A DNA stretch of 64,000 nt from Bradyrhizobium sp. C9 (GCF_002532045.1 NZ_NWTG01000029.1:1-64000); one strand, 5' to 3'. Shown: positions 41,080 through 49,904, counted from the first letter of the stretch. Numbers and translations: made by a program. The notes: generated from the sequence alone by a model not told the origin.

Positions 41080-41730
41080 ATCCTCGCTGGCGCGGCGTTC
41101 CTTCTTGATCGGTGAGACGCCTGCATCGGCCGCGGGCGTAACGTCGCGCGTGATGAGCTTGTATTGCGGGCGTCGCGTCAGGCGGTAGACCGCGGCGGGC
41201 GGCACGTTGAGGATGGCGCGATCGACCAGCGTCGCGCGCAGGCCGAGCCGGTCGAGGATCGGCCGCGGCACCGGGCAGCGCATGCCGTAGGTGAATTGAT
41301 AGAACGCGCCATTGGGACGCATGTAGCTGAATGCGCCGCTGACGATCGAAATCACCTTGCGCGGCGACATGTTGAGCAGCGGCAGTCCGCTGACTACGGC
41401 GCCGACCGGCGCGCCGTCATACAGCCGTTCCGAGGCCAGCCGCGCGGCGTCCATCCACAGCACGCGCGCGCCGGGAAAGCGGAGCTGCAGCAGCCGCATG
41501 AAATCCGAACCGTATTCGATCAGCGTGAGATCCTGCTGGCGCACGCCGCGCTTCAGCAGTTGATAGGTGAAGGCGCCCGTTCCAGGACCTAGTTCCAGCA
41601 CCGGACCGGTGTTGGCGCTGATGTCGCGTGTGATCAGTTCCGCGAGCGCTGTGCCCGAGGGCGCGATGGCGCCGACGCGGCCGGGGGCCGCCATCCACGC
41701 CGTGAAGAAAGACAGAAGATCATGTGCCAT
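41068..41730 (-). CDS. phospholipid N-methyltransferase-like SAM enzyme (PmtA type)
   Basis: A 220-aa Rossmann methyltransferase starting MAHDLLSFFTAWMAAP. SAM motif I is PVLELGPGTGAFTYQLLKRG (about 43-62), motif II is DLTLIEYGSDF and a VVSGLPLLNMSP segment follows, as in rhizobial PmtA-like enzymes that methylate phosphatidylethanolamine. The longer ORF upstream adds 125 residues without family likeness and overlaps the kinase gene. It lies just downstream of a response-regulator/kinase pair, and its upstream region carries the same direct repeat as the regulator's. Substrate is inferred. Confidence 0.75.
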   Translation of the reverse strand: MAHDLLSFFTAWMAAPGRVGAIAPSGTALAELITRDISANTGPVLELGPGTGAFTYQLLKRGVRQQDLTLIEYGSDFMRLLQLRFPGARVLWMDAARLASERLYDGAPVGAVVSGLPLLNMSPRKVISIVSGAFSYMRPNGAFYQFTYGMRCPVPRPILDRLGLRATLVDRAILNVPPAAVYRLTRRPQYKLITRDVTPAADAGVSPIKKERRASEDCAV

Positions 41731-41801
41731 TGGGATTCCCAGCAAAGTGTCGCAGCGCCTCGACTCGATTGCGCGGCGCGATCTCTTCTTTGCGGGGTCT
41801 G

Positions 41802-41820
41802 CATTGCGACAACATTGCGG
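41802..41820 (-). promoter_or_regulatory. direct-repeat motif upstream of the methyltransferase gene
   Basis: CATTGCGACAACATTGCGG contains two CATTGC units spaced 11 bp. It sits 72-90 bp before the methyltransferase ATG and matches, in 18 of 19 bases, a motif 47-65 bp before the response regulator. OmpR-type regulators bind direct repeats of about 11-bp period, so this is a probable site for the adjacent regulator. Confidence 0.6.
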
Positions 41821-41833
41821 GATGTTGCGTGTG

Positions 41834-43213
41834 TTACGACGCGAATGGCGCCGGCGGTAACGTGAGACGGAAGCTCGCGCCGCCCTTCGGGCCGTCGAGC
41901 ACGGAGACGTGACCGCCGTGCAGTCGTGCGATCTCGCGCACCATGTTGAGTCCGAGGCCGGCGCCACGGTCGAGCGGTGCAAGCCGATAGAACGGATCGA
42001 AGATCCGCGTGCGCTCATCCTTGGGAATGCCGTCGCCTTCATCGGTAACGTCGATCGTCGCGGCGCTGCCGACATGGATCGTGATGGTGCCGCGGCGGCC
42101 GCCATGCTGGATGGCGTTCTGCACGAGATTGGTCAGCGCACGCTCCAGCGCAGCGCGGTCGCCCAGCGTCTCGACCCGATCGGTTGCGGTATCGAGCGAC
42201 AATTCGTAACCGGCCGCGATCGCGAGCGGTGCGAGGTCGGCGGCGACGCTGCGCGCGACCGCGACGAGATCGACGCGGCCGAACGGGTTGCGGCACTGGT
42301 CGAAGCGCTGGATGTCGAGCAGCTGCTCGGCGAGCGTCGCAAGTCGCGCCGAATCCTCGAGCAGGCGGGTCTTCTCCGGCCCCGGGGGCAGCGACTCCAG
42401 CCGCGTGTTGAGGATCGCGATCGGCGTGCGCAATTCATGCGCGGCATCCGCGACGAAGCGCTGATGGCGCGAATAGCCGTCGTCGAGCCGCTTCAGCGCA
42501 TCGTTGACGGCGCTCACCAGGGGCGCGACTTCGAGCGGCAGATGGTCCGCCGACAGCCGGCTGCCGCGCTGGCGGAAATCGATCCGGCGCGCCTGGTCGG
42601 CCGCGGTGTCGAGGCCGGCGAACGCGCGCTTCACCACCATCGGCGTCGCGATGAACGTGGCGCACGCCATCAGCAACAGGCCGGGCAGGGCAATGGCAAG
42701 GAATGCCAGCGTCGTGGCGAGGGCTGTCTTGACGCTCGACGTTGGCCCTTGCGTGGCGGTGAGCACCTGCACCGGACCGGCGTCGGAATTAACGCGCTTC
42801 AGCCGCGCCGGCGGCTTGCGCGGATCATCCTCGAACATCTGCCAGCCGAGCCTCGCTTGGCTGATCTGGTCGAGTGCATCGCCGATTTTCGCGAATTCGG
42901 GCGGCACCGCGCCTTCCGATAGCGAATGGCCTTGCCGGTCGCGCACCAGGAACCAGAGGTCGGGCGTGTTCTCGCGAAGCTGCTTGAGATCGGCCGTCGA
43001 GCGCAACACCAGATTGCCCTGCGCATCGCGCCCGATCGCGCTCTGCACGATGGAGATGACGTGATCCTCGTCGCGCGGAACGATCAGGAAACCGGTGGCG
43101 CACAACGCACTGATCAGGCAGACGATCAGCATGGCAAGCAGGGCGGCCTGCATCGTCACCAGCCACCAGCTCAGCTTCGAGCGCAGGCAGTAGTGATCGG
43201 CCGCTTCGCTCAT
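41834..43213 (-). CDS. sensor histidine kinase (QseC/TctE-like)
   Basis: A 459-aa membrane kinase. Helices at about 17-43 and 172-195 flank a periplasmic region. The HisKA H box is FVADAAHELRTPIAILNTRL, the N box is LERALTNLVQNAIQHGGR and the catalytic G boxes are DEGDGIPKDE and GAGLGLNMVREIARLHGG. Its ATG overlaps the response regulator stop by 4 bp, so the pair is coupled. The stop is 13 bp from the direct-repeat motif upstream of the methyltransferase gene. Confidence 0.93.
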   Translation of the reverse strand: MSEAADHYCLRSKLSWWLVTMQAALLAMLIVCLISALCATGFLIVPRDEDHVISIVQSAIGRDAQGNLVLRSTADLKQLRENTPDLWFLVRDRQGHSLSEGAVPPEFAKIGDALDQISQARLGWQMFEDDPRKPPARLKRVNSDAGPVQVLTATQGPTSSVKTALATTLAFLAIALPGLLLMACATFIATPMVVKRAFAGLDTAADQARRIDFRQRGSRLSADHLPLEVAPLVSAVNDALKRLDDGYSRHQRFVADAAHELRTPIAILNTRLESLPPGPEKTRLLEDSARLATLAEQLLDIQRFDQCRNPFGRVDLVAVARSVAADLAPLAIAAGYELSLDTATDRVETLGDRAALERALTNLVQNAIQHGGRRGTITIHVGSAATIDVTDEGDGIPKDERTRIFDPFYRLAPLDRGAGLGLNMVREIARLHGGHVSVLDGPKGGASFRLTLPPAPFAS

Positions 43214-43884
43214 GACACCTGCTTCAGCAGGTAGCCGACGCCGCGGATGCTATGGATCTCGACGCCGGCATCGGTATCGGCGAGCTTGCGCCGCAGCCGC
43301 GAGACATGGGCATCGAGCGCGTTCGACTGAATCTCGTCCTCGAAATTGTAGACGGCTTCCTCGAGCGTCCCGCGCAGGACGGTGCGGCCCATCCGGCGCA
43401 GCAGCGTCTCCAGCACCAGCAGCTCGCGCCGCGGCAGGTCTAGCGGGCGGCCATTGACGCTGGCCTCGCGATGGCTGCAATCGAACGCCATGCGGCCGGC
43501 CTTGATGATTTCGAACTGCACGCCGGCGGGCCGGCGCAGCACGGCGCGCAGCCGCGCCAACAGCTCCTCGACCGCGAACGGCTTGGCCAGGTAGTCATCA
43601 GCGCCGCTGTCGAGGCCGGTGATGCGGTCGGCGAGGTCGCCGCGCGCGGTCAGCACGATGATCGGCACGCCGTCGGCCTTGGCGCGCAGCTTCGGGATCA
43701 GCGTGAGACCGTCGCCGTCGGGAAGCTGGCGGTCGAGCAGAACGGCGCCGTGCACTTCGGCGGAAATCGCCTCCTCGGCCTCGGCAAGGGTCGGCACATG
43801 ATCGACGACCATGTCGTAGCCCTTCAGCGCCTGTGACAGCGCCGCCGCCATTTCGGCCTCGTCTTCAACCAGCAGTATCCGCAT
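43210..43884 (-). CDS. OmpR-family response regulator
   Basis: A 224-aa regulator. Receiver domain: acidic ED pair at the start (MRILLVEDEAEM), phospho-Asp in GAVLLDRQLPDGD and Lys in DDYLAKPFAVEEL. The C-terminal winged helix (about 130-220) includes DLPRRELLVLETLLRRMGRT and HVSRLRRKLAD. First gene of a regulator-kinase pair; the direct repeat 47-65 bp upstream suggests autoregulation. Resembles QseB/TctD. Confidence 0.93.
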   Translation of the reverse strand: MRILLVEDEAEMAAALSQALKGYDMVVDHVPTLAEAEEAISAEVHGAVLLDRQLPDGDGLTLIPKLRAKADGVPIIVLTARGDLADRITGLDSGADDYLAKPFAVEELLARLRAVLRRPAGVQFEIIKAGRMAFDCSHREASVNGRPLDLPRRELLVLETLLRRMGRTVLRGTLEEAVYNFEDEIQSNALDAHVSRLRRKLADTDAGVEIHSIRGVGYLLKQVS

Positions 43885-43930
43885 GTGCTTTTGGGTCCAG
43901 ATCCCGTACGGCCGGTATTAGGCCAAGTAA

Positions 43931-43949
43931 CATTGCAACAACATTGCGG
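43931..43949 (-). promoter_or_regulatory. direct-repeat motif upstream of the response regulator
   Basis: CATTGCAACAACATTGCGG, two CATTGC units spaced 11 bp, differs by one base from the motif upstream of the methyltransferase gene and has the same orientation with respect to its gene. Likely operator of the OmpR-type regulator. Confidence 0.6.
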
Positions 43950-44056
43950 AAATGGCCGCTTGCGATGAGCAGGGGTGCCATGTTGTCGCCCCCTCAAGAC
44001 AGTCTGGAACCCGCTGGCTATAACCGCCCGCACAACTGGATCTGGGAGGACTGCCA

Positions 44057-44383
44057 ATGATCTACGAGACCCGCGTCTATCGCTGCCTGCCGGGCCGGCT
44101 GCCGGCGCTGCTAAAGCGCTTCGAGACCGTCACGCTGAAGCTCTGGGACAAGCACGGCATCAGGCAGGCCGGCTTCTTCACGACGCTGGTGGGCGAATCC
44201 AATCAGGACCTGACCTATCTGCTGGCCTGGGAATCGCTTGCCGAGCGCGAGAAGAAGTGGACCGCGTTCACGACCGATCCGGAATGGATCAGCGCGCGCG
44301 CCAAGACTGAGGAGGACGGCCAGATCGTTCTCACCATCGAAAACCAGCTGTTGGTGCCGACCGCGTTTTCGTCGGTCAAGTGA
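44057..44383 (+). CDS. NIPSNAP-family protein
   Basis: A 108-aa protein of the NIPSNAP alpha-beta barrel fold: MIYETRVYRCLPGRLPALLK at the start, IRQAGFFTTLVGESNQDLTY and LLAWESLAEREKKWTAF in the middle. The ATG has GGGAGGA upstream. Family members are small dimeric ferredoxin-like proteins of mostly unknown function. It is divergent from the response-regulator gene. Confidence 0.88.
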   Translation: MIYETRVYRCLPGRLPALLKRFETVTLKLWDKHGIRQAGFFTTLVGESNQDLTYLLAWESLAEREKKWTAFTTDPEWISARAKTEEDGQIVLTIENQLLVPTAFSSVK

Positions 44384-44437
44384 TGCATTGCCGCGACGAC
44401 CAGCTATTGGTCGTCGGTTTCAGCAACGGAGGCGGGA

Positions 44438-44731
44438 TTGCCAAATCCGATATCGGGGCAATCCCCCGAGCGAATCATCACACTGCCTGACGACGCTGGG
44501 TTGGTGCTCTTTGATCTGTTGGGCAGGCTCATTGAGGACGAGAAGGGCAGGCGCCTGGTTGATCTGGGCCTCCACGATGCCGAAATCTGGGCATTGAACA
44601 CCTTCTACTGCCTGCTGGAGCGATCCGAAGCGAACTCGTTCAAGCCAAACTACGCATCGCTGCTGGACGCCGCGCGATCAAACATATTGACCGAGAATGG
44701 AGGGCCTTGGCCACGGCACCGAGACGAATGA
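44438..44731 (+). CDS. hypothetical protein
   Basis: A 97-aa acidic, helical protein without recognised family. It starts at TTG 44438 with GGAGG just upstream and lies 54 bp after the NIPSNAP gene. Contains VLFDLLGRLIEDEKGRRLVD and NTFYCLLERSEANSFKP. No membrane segment or signal peptide. Base composition is somewhat more AT-rich than its neighbours, which may indicate transfer. Confidence 0.5.
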   Translation: MPNPISGQSPERIITLPDDAGLVLFDLLGRLIEDEKGRRLVDLGLHDAEIWALNTFYCLLERSEANSFKPNYASLLDAARSNILTENGGPWPRHRDE

Positions 44732-44800
44732 TCGCGAGAGGCTGCCCTCCGACGCCCGCGCTGCGAGCTCTTGCAGTGCCGCCGCGTTATGAGTCCTGGT

Positions 44801-45136
44801 CTATTGCGGACAGCCCGACGTCTGATCGCCCTCGCGGACCATCGGCTTGCCATTGATGAAGACGCCATGGCTGCCCGAGGTGGTCTTGCCGCCGCAATGC
44901 GTGCGGTCGCCCATCACCACGGCCGGCTTGCCGTTGATCAGCACGTTGGGCACGCCCTCGACCAGCGGGCCGCCATTGCTGGTGGTGTCGCCGCTGCGCG
45001 CGGCCGGCTTGCCGTTGACGGTGACGCCTGCAGCGCCGCCGGTGACGACCCCGGGCTGGCTGCTGGCCTGGCCATATGCCAGACCCGACGTCGCCGACAG
45101 GACGACGACGGCTCCGATCACGACCGATATGCGCAT
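44801..45136 (-). CDS. secreted PAAR-repeat protein
   Basis: A 111-aa protein with a Sec signal peptide (MRISVVIGAVVVLSATSGLA). The mature part has three PAAR-like repeats: VNGKPAARSGD, INGKPAVVMGDRTHCGG and INGKPMVREGDQTSGCP, with Gly-rich turns and Cys/His near the tip. PAAR proteins usually cap the VgrG spike of type VI secretion and lack a signal peptide, so a periplasmic or exported PAAR protein without T6SS neighbours is odd. The ATG at 45136 with GAGG upstream is preferred to one four codons earlier. Role unknown. Confidence 0.75.
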   Translation of the reverse strand: MRISVVIGAVVVLSATSGLAYGQASSQPGVVTGGAAGVTVNGKPAARSGDTTSNGGPLVEGVPNVLINGKPAVVMGDRTHCGGKTTSGSHGVFINGKPMVREGDQTSGCPQ

Positions 45137-45303
45137 TTCGTTCCTCATTGGGAATCTGTTCCGCGCCAGTCTATAGGGGCGGTTGGGGCAGGATTGTGAT
45201 AGCACGGCGCACCCACGGCGTCAGCGCAACCCCCTCATCGTGCAGGATGGCTTGATCCGTCCCGCGCGGGATTGCATGGTCGCCGGCAAAAGGATGCAGC
45301 ATT

Positions 45304-46158
45304 TTGACCAATCAGGTTTCCGCGCAAGCCGCGCCGATCGTCGCCGTCGGATCGGCCAAATTCGGCAATGCCTTGCCCATCTCGATCATCGCCGGTCCCT
45401 GCCAGCTCGAGAGCCGCGCGCATGCGCTTGAAGTGGCATCCGCGCTGAAGGAGATCGCAGCCAGGCTGAAGATCGGTCTGGTGTACAAGACCTCGTTCGA
45501 CAAGGCGAACCGCACCAGCGCGTCGGCCGCGCGCGGCATCGGGCTGAAGCAGGCGCTGCCGATCTTCGCCGAGATCCGTTCCTCGCTCGGATTGCCGGTG
45601 CTGACCGACGTGCATGAACCCGACCAGTGCACGGAGGCGGCGCAGGCGGTCGACGTGCTGCAGATCCCAGCCTTCCTGTGCCGGCAGACCGATCTCCTGC
45701 TGGCGGCAGCGGCGACCGGCAAGGTCGTCAACGTCAAGAAGGGCCAGTTCCTGGCGCCCTGGGACATGACCAATGTGGTCAGCAAGATCACCGGTGCCGG
45801 CAATGCCAACGTGCTGGTCACCGAGCGCGGCGCGTCGTTCGGCTACAACACGCTGGTGTCGGACATGCGCGCGCTGCCGATCCTGGCGCGCACCACCGGT
45901 GCGCCTGTGATCTTCGACGCCACCCATTCGGTGCAGCAGCCGGGCGGCAAGGGGACTTCGTCGGGCGGCGAGCGCGAATTCGTGCCGGTGCTGGCGCGCG
46001 CGGCGGTTTCGGTCGGTGTCGCCGGCGTCTTCATCGAGACTCATCCCGATCCGGATCACGCGCCGTCGGATGGCCCCAACATGGTGCCGCTCCGCGACTT
46101 CGAAGCCCTCGTCAAGCGCCTGATGCAGTTCGACGCGCTCGCCAAGACCGCAGCCTGA
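45304..46158 (+). CDS. kdsA: 3-deoxy-8-phosphooctulonate synthase (KDO-8-P synthase)
   Basis: A 284-aa enzyme of lipopolysaccharide inner-core synthesis. SIIAGPCQLESRAHALEVA, LVYKTSFDKANRTS, PVLTDVHEPDQ, LLAAAATGKVVNVKKGQFLA and VIFDATHSVQQPGG are all family signatures. The start appears to be TTG 45304 with AAGGA upstream. The MFS gene follows 15 bp after the stop. Confidence 0.96.
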   Translation: MTNQVSAQAAPIVAVGSAKFGNALPISIIAGPCQLESRAHALEVASALKEIAARLKIGLVYKTSFDKANRTSASAARGIGLKQALPIFAEIRSSLGLPVLTDVHEPDQCTEAAQAVDVLQIPAFLCRQTDLLLAAAATGKVVNVKKGQFLAPWDMTNVVSKITGAGNANVLVTERGASFGYNTLVSDMRALPILARTTGAPVIFDATHSVQQPGGKGTSSGGEREFVPVLARAAVSVGVAGVFIETHPDPDHAPSDGPNMVPLRDFEALVKRLMQFDALAKTAA

Positions 46159-46173
46159 CGGGGTGACGACGAC

Positions 46174-47382
46174 ATGACCGCAAAGAGCGGCATGCCGCCG
46201 GTTCTCAACGTCATCACGCTGGCGACCTTCGCGGCGAGCCTGTCGGTGCGCGCGCTCGATCCGGTGCTGCCGCATGTCGCCGAGGATTTCGGTGTCAGCA
46301 TCGCGACCGCAGCGAGCTTTGCCGCGGTATTCGCCTTCACCTTCGCAATTATCCAGCCGGCGATCGGCGCCGCCGCCGATCTGTTCGGCAAGGCGCGTCT
46401 GATGACGATCTGTCTCGGCCTGCTCGGCGTCGCCAGCATTCTCGGCGCGCTGTCGACCTCGTTCCCGATGCTGTTCGTGACTCGCATCCTCGCCGGCATC
46501 GGCTCGGGCGGCGTGTTTCCGGTGGCGCTGTCGCTGACCTCAGATCTGGTCGGCCCCGACAAGCGGCAACTTGCGATCGGGCGAACGCTTGCCGGCTCGA
46601 TGACCGGCAATCTGCTCGGCGCCACGGCCTCCGGCCTGATCGGCGATTTCCTCGGTTGGCGCGGCGTGCTTGCGGTGCTCGGTGGCCTCGTGATCGTCGT
46701 CGCGCTGGCGGTTGCGGCGGGCTTCCGCGGCGCTGCGCTGAACCGGCCGCCGCGCACCAGCCTGAAGGCGCTGCGTCACGGCTATCGCACCATCTTCACC
46801 AATCCGAACGCGCGGATCTGCTATTCGGCGGTCTTCGTCGAGGGCTGCTGCGTGCTCGGGCTGTTTCCCTTCATCGCTTCATTTCTGTTCGAGCTCGGCG
46901 AAACCTCGCTCTCGATCGCCGGCATCGTGATCGCGGGTTTTGCGATCGGTGGATTGCTCTACACGCTGACGGTCGGGCGCCTGCTGCCATTGATCGGGGT
47001 GAGGGGGATGATGATCGTCGGCGCAACTCTGGTCGCGATCCAGCTCGTCGGCGTCGCGTTCGGGCCGCACTGGAAAGTACAGATGGCGAGCCTGCTGGTG
47101 ATGGGCCTCGGCTTCTACATGATCCACGGCTGCCTGCAGGTATTTGCCAGCGAACTGTCGGTCGAGGCCCGCGCCACCGCGCTGTCGCTGCATTCGTTCT
47201 TTTTCTTCATGGGCCAGACCGTCGGCCCGATCGCCTACGGTTTTGGTCTTCAACATGCCGGCAAGACCGCGACGCTGGTGTCGGCGGCGGCCGTGATGGT
47301 GGTGCTCGGATTTATCTGTGCGAGATTTTTGAAGCAGACGCGTCCGGCCGATGCCGCCGCGCGGCCCGATGTCGAGCCGTAG
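46174..47382 (+). CDS. MFS transporter
   Basis: A 402-aa 12-helix transporter. The loop motif between helices 2 and 3 (GAAADLFGKARLMTIC) is an MFS motif A variant. The central loop is short. It is 15 bp downstream of kdsA on the same strand and probably in its transcript. The substrate is not predictable; sugar efflux or drug/H+ antiport are options. Confidence 0.88.
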   Translation: MTAKSGMPPVLNVITLATFAASLSVRALDPVLPHVAEDFGVSIATAASFAAVFAFTFAIIQPAIGAAADLFGKARLMTICLGLLGVASILGALSTSFPMLFVTRILAGIGSGGVFPVALSLTSDLVGPDKRQLAIGRTLAGSMTGNLLGATASGLIGDFLGWRGVLAVLGGLVIVVALAVAAGFRGAALNRPPRTSLKALRHGYRTIFTNPNARICYSAVFVEGCCVLGLFPFIASFLFELGETSLSIAGIVIAGFAIGGLLYTLTVGRLLPLIGVRGMMIVGATLVAIQLVGVAFGPHWKVQMASLLVMGLGFYMIHGCLQVFASELSVEARATALSLHSFFFFMGQTVGPIAYGFGLQHAGKTATLVSAAAVMVVLGFICARFLKQTRPADAAARPDVEP

Positions 47383-47388
47383 TGAGCG

Positions 47389-47405
47389 TACTTATTTGAT
47401 AAGTA
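47389..47405. promoter_or_regulatory. AT-rich palindrome TACTTAT-TTG-ATAAGTA
   Basis: A perfect 7-bp inverted repeat with a 3-nt centre, 4 bp after the MFS stop and 44 bp before the next ATG. It could be an operator for the following ORF or a short hairpin. No partner regulator is nearby. Confidence 0.35.
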
Positions 47406-47449
47406 TGAGCGTCACGTCTTCGGGGACGCGGGTATCGAGAGGTTGAGGA

Positions 47450-47989
47450 ATGCGAAACGCGTCAGTGGCCGCGCTTGCGTACGAATTTCTGTTCGAGGTT
47501 CATCGGAAGATGGATCTCGACCGAAAGCGCGGGAACATCAAGTCGCTCCGTGATGAAAACGGCGCGCTGCGCGAGGCCTTCCATCATGAATTCTCAAGTA
47601 ACTGGGAGTGGCCGGGTAGTGTGCTGGAGCAACTCGGTGTTCTCAGGATTCTCCAACCAACACGCGACCTGTGGGGGCCGAATTTCTATCCCGTGATGAC
47701 TTTGGATGAATGCTCCGTTGCCGACTTCTCGAAATTCGAGACTTTCGACAACTATTGCGTTGCAATGTCTTCTTTCGAGATGCTGCATAGTCCTTCTGAA
47801 TTCCGCGGGGAGGTCCATCTTCACAGTCGATCGCCTCACTTTCTGGACGCGGTCGCGTCCCAGGACGATATCTTTCGGATTCAGGACGACGGTCAGGTCA
47901 GGTTTGACCAACAGCGCTTCAACGAGAAAGTCATGACACGTTGGGAAGACCTGGAAGTTCGTCGCATCCATCCCAAAGGTGGTACTTAG
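47450..47989 (+). CDS. hypothetical protein, AT-richer than neighbours
   Basis: A 179-aa protein, charged, with aromatic clusters (NWEWPGSVLEQLGVLRIL, DNYCVAMSSFEMLHSPSEF). GAGG precedes the ATG. No membrane helix, signal peptide or known motif is seen. Its codon and base use is more AT-rich than the surrounding kdsA, queF and eno genes, suggesting a separate origin. It converges with queF, 33 bp apart. Function unknown. Confidence 0.5.
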   Translation: MRNASVAALAYEFLFEVHRKMDLDRKRGNIKSLRDENGALREAFHHEFSSNWEWPGSVLEQLGVLRILQPTRDLWGPNFYPVMTLDECSVADFSKFETFDNYCVAMSSFEMLHSPSEFRGEVHLHSRSPHFLDAVASQDDIFRIQDDGQVRFDQQRFNEKVMTRWEDLEVRRIHPKGGT

Positions 47990-48022
47990 CTTCCAAGCAG
48001 CGGCGTTGTTCCACCGGTCCCG

Positions 48023-48499
48023 CTACCCCCGCCCGCGATACGTCGCGACGCCCTGATCGGGAACCCAGAGGCCCTTCGGCAATCGTCCGGTCTGGAAGAA
48101 CACGTCGATCGGGATGCCGCCGCGCGGATACCAGTAGCCGCCGATGCGCAGCCATTTCGGCTTGATCTCGTCTGAGATCCGCCGGCCGATCATGACCGTG
48201 CAGTCCTCATGGAACGCGCCGTGGTTGCGGAAGCTCGCGGCGAACAGCTTCAGCGATTTGGACTCCAGCAGCCAGCGGCCCGGTACATAGTCGATCACCA
48301 GATGCGCGAAATCCGGTTGGCCCGTCACCGGGCAGATCGAGGTGAACTCCGGCACCGTGAAGCGTACCAGATAATCGGTACCAGCCTGCGGATTGGGCAC
48401 GCGGTCGAGCCGCGCCTTTTCCGGTGCGTCGGGCCATTCCACCGCACGGCCGAGCTGCAGGCCGGGGGAGGTGGTTGATTTGCTGGATTTCTTTGCCAT
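48023..48499 (-). CDS. queF: preQ0 reductase QueF
   Basis: A 158-aa single-domain NADPH-dependent 7-cyano-7-deazaguanine reductase of queuosine synthesis. The catalytic Cys56 and Asp63 lie in SICPVTGQPDFAHL, and ESKSLKLFAASFRNHGAFHE holds the QueF motif. Divergent from eno across 121 bp. I looked for a preQ1-riboswitch-like leader and did not find one. Confidence 0.96.
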   Translation of the reverse strand: MAKKSSKSTTSPGLQLGRAVEWPDAPEKARLDRVPNPQAGTDYLVRFTVPEFTSICPVTGQPDFAHLVIDYVPGRWLLESKSLKLFAASFRNHGAFHEDCTVMIGRRISDEIKPKWLRIGGYWYPRGGIPIDVFFQTGRLPKGLWVPDQGVATYRGRG

Positions 48500-48620
48500 T
48501 CGGGTCTCCGTGGGGGTCTCTTAGCCAAAGACAGCGCGCCCGTCACCCGGCCTTTTCCCCCCCGATGCATTGCGCTAGAAGCAGCGCCATCCGACCCCCG
48601 CACTGCCAAAAGAGGTTCTC

Positions 48621-49904
48621 ATGACTGACATCGTCGACATCATCGGCCGCGAAATCCTGGATAGCCGCGGCAACCCCACGGTCGAGGTCGATGTGGTGCT
48701 GGAGGATGGGTCGATCGGCCGCGCGGCGGTGCCGTCGGGCGCCTCCACCGGCGCCCATGAGGCGGTCGAACTGCGCGACGGCGACAAGTCGCGCTATCTC
48801 GGCAAGGGCGTCCAGAAGGCGGTTGCCGCCATCAACGGCGAGATCTTCGAGGCGCTGAGCGACCAGGCTGTCGAGGAGCAGGTCGCGATCGACCAGATCA
48901 TGATCGATCTCGACGGCACGCCGAACAAGAGCCGGCTAGGCGCCAACGCCATCCTCGGCGTCTCGCTCGCCTGCGCCAAGGCGGCGGCTGAATCCTTCGA
49001 CATGCCGCTGTACCGTTATGTCGGCGGCACCTCGGCGCGGACGCTGCCGGTGCCGATGATGAACATCATCAATGGCGGCGTGCATGCCGACAACCCGATC
49101 GACTTCCAGGAATTCATGATCCTGCCGGTCGGCGCCACGTCGTTCGCCGAAGCGCTGCGTTGCGGTTCGGAAATCTTCCACACGCTGCGCGGCGAACTGA
49201 AGAAGGCCGGTCACAACACCAATGTCGGCGACGAGGGCGGCTTTGCGCCGAACCTGCCGTCGGCCGACGCCGCGCTCGAGTTCGTCATGAACGCGATCGG
49301 CAAGGCTGGCTACAAGGCTGGCGACGACGTCGTGCTCGGCCTCGACTGCGCCTCCACCGAATTCTTCAAGGAAGGCGCCTACGTCTATGGCGGCGAGAAC
49401 AAGACCCGCTCGCGTTCGGAGCAGGTGAAGTATCTCGCCGACCTCGTCGGCCGCTATCCGATCGTCACCATCGAGGACGGCATGTCGGAAGACGACATGG
49501 ATGGCTGGAAGGAACTGACGGATGCGATCGGCAACAAGTGCCAGCTGGTCGGAGACGATTTGTTCGTCACCAACGTCAACCGGCTTGCCGACGGCATCAA
49601 GAACGGCCGCGGCAACTCGATCCTGGTCAAGGTCAACCAGATCGGCACGCTGACCGAGACGCTTGCGGCGATCGAGATGGCCTACAAGGCCGGCTACACT
49701 GCCGTGATGTCGCATCGCTCCGGTGAGACCGAGGACTCCACGATTGCCGACCTCGCGGTCGCCACCAATTGCGGGCAGATCAAGACCGGCTCGCTGGCGC
49801 GCTCCGACCGCACCGCCAAGTACAACCAGCTACTGCGCATCGAGCAGCAACTCGGCACCCAGGCGAAATACGCGGGCAGGGCGGCCTTGAAGGCGCTGGC
49901 CTAA
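48621..49904 (+). CDS. eno: enolase
   Basis: A 427-aa glycolytic enzyme. IIGREILDSRGNPTVEVDVV at the start, VPSGASTGAHEAVELRDGD, GDEGGFAPNLPSADAALEFV and VKVNQIGTLTETL with SHRSGETEDSTIADLAVATN near the end are all standard. It belongs with the pyrG-kdsA-eno run usual in alphaproteobacteria, here interrupted by accessory genes. Confidence 0.98.
   Translation: MTDIVDIIGREILDSRGNPTVEVDVVLEDGSIGRAAVPSGASTGAHEAVELRDGDKSRYLGKGVQKAVAAINGEIFEALSDQAVEEQVAIDQIMIDLDGTPNKSRLGANAILGVSLACAKAAAESFDMPLYRYVGGTSARTLPVPMMNIINGGVHADNPIDFQEFMILPVGATSFAEALRCGSEIFHTLRGELKKAGHNTNVGDEGGFAPNLPSADAALEFVMNAIGKAGYKAGDDVVLGLDCASTEFFKEGAYVYGGENKTRSRSEQVKYLADLVGRYPIVTIEDGMSEDDMDGWKELTDAIGNKCQLVGDDLFVTNVNRLADGIKNGRGNSILVKVNQIGTLTETLAAIEMAYKAGYTAVMSHRSGETEDSTIADLAVATNCGQIKTGSLARSDRTAKYNQLLRIEQQLGTQAKYAGRAALKALA

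Noticed and set aside
48500..48620. preQ1-type riboswitch upstream of queF
   Set aside because: The 121-bp divergent leader shows no H-type pseudoknot pattern; the C-rich run near 48555 is not diagnostic.
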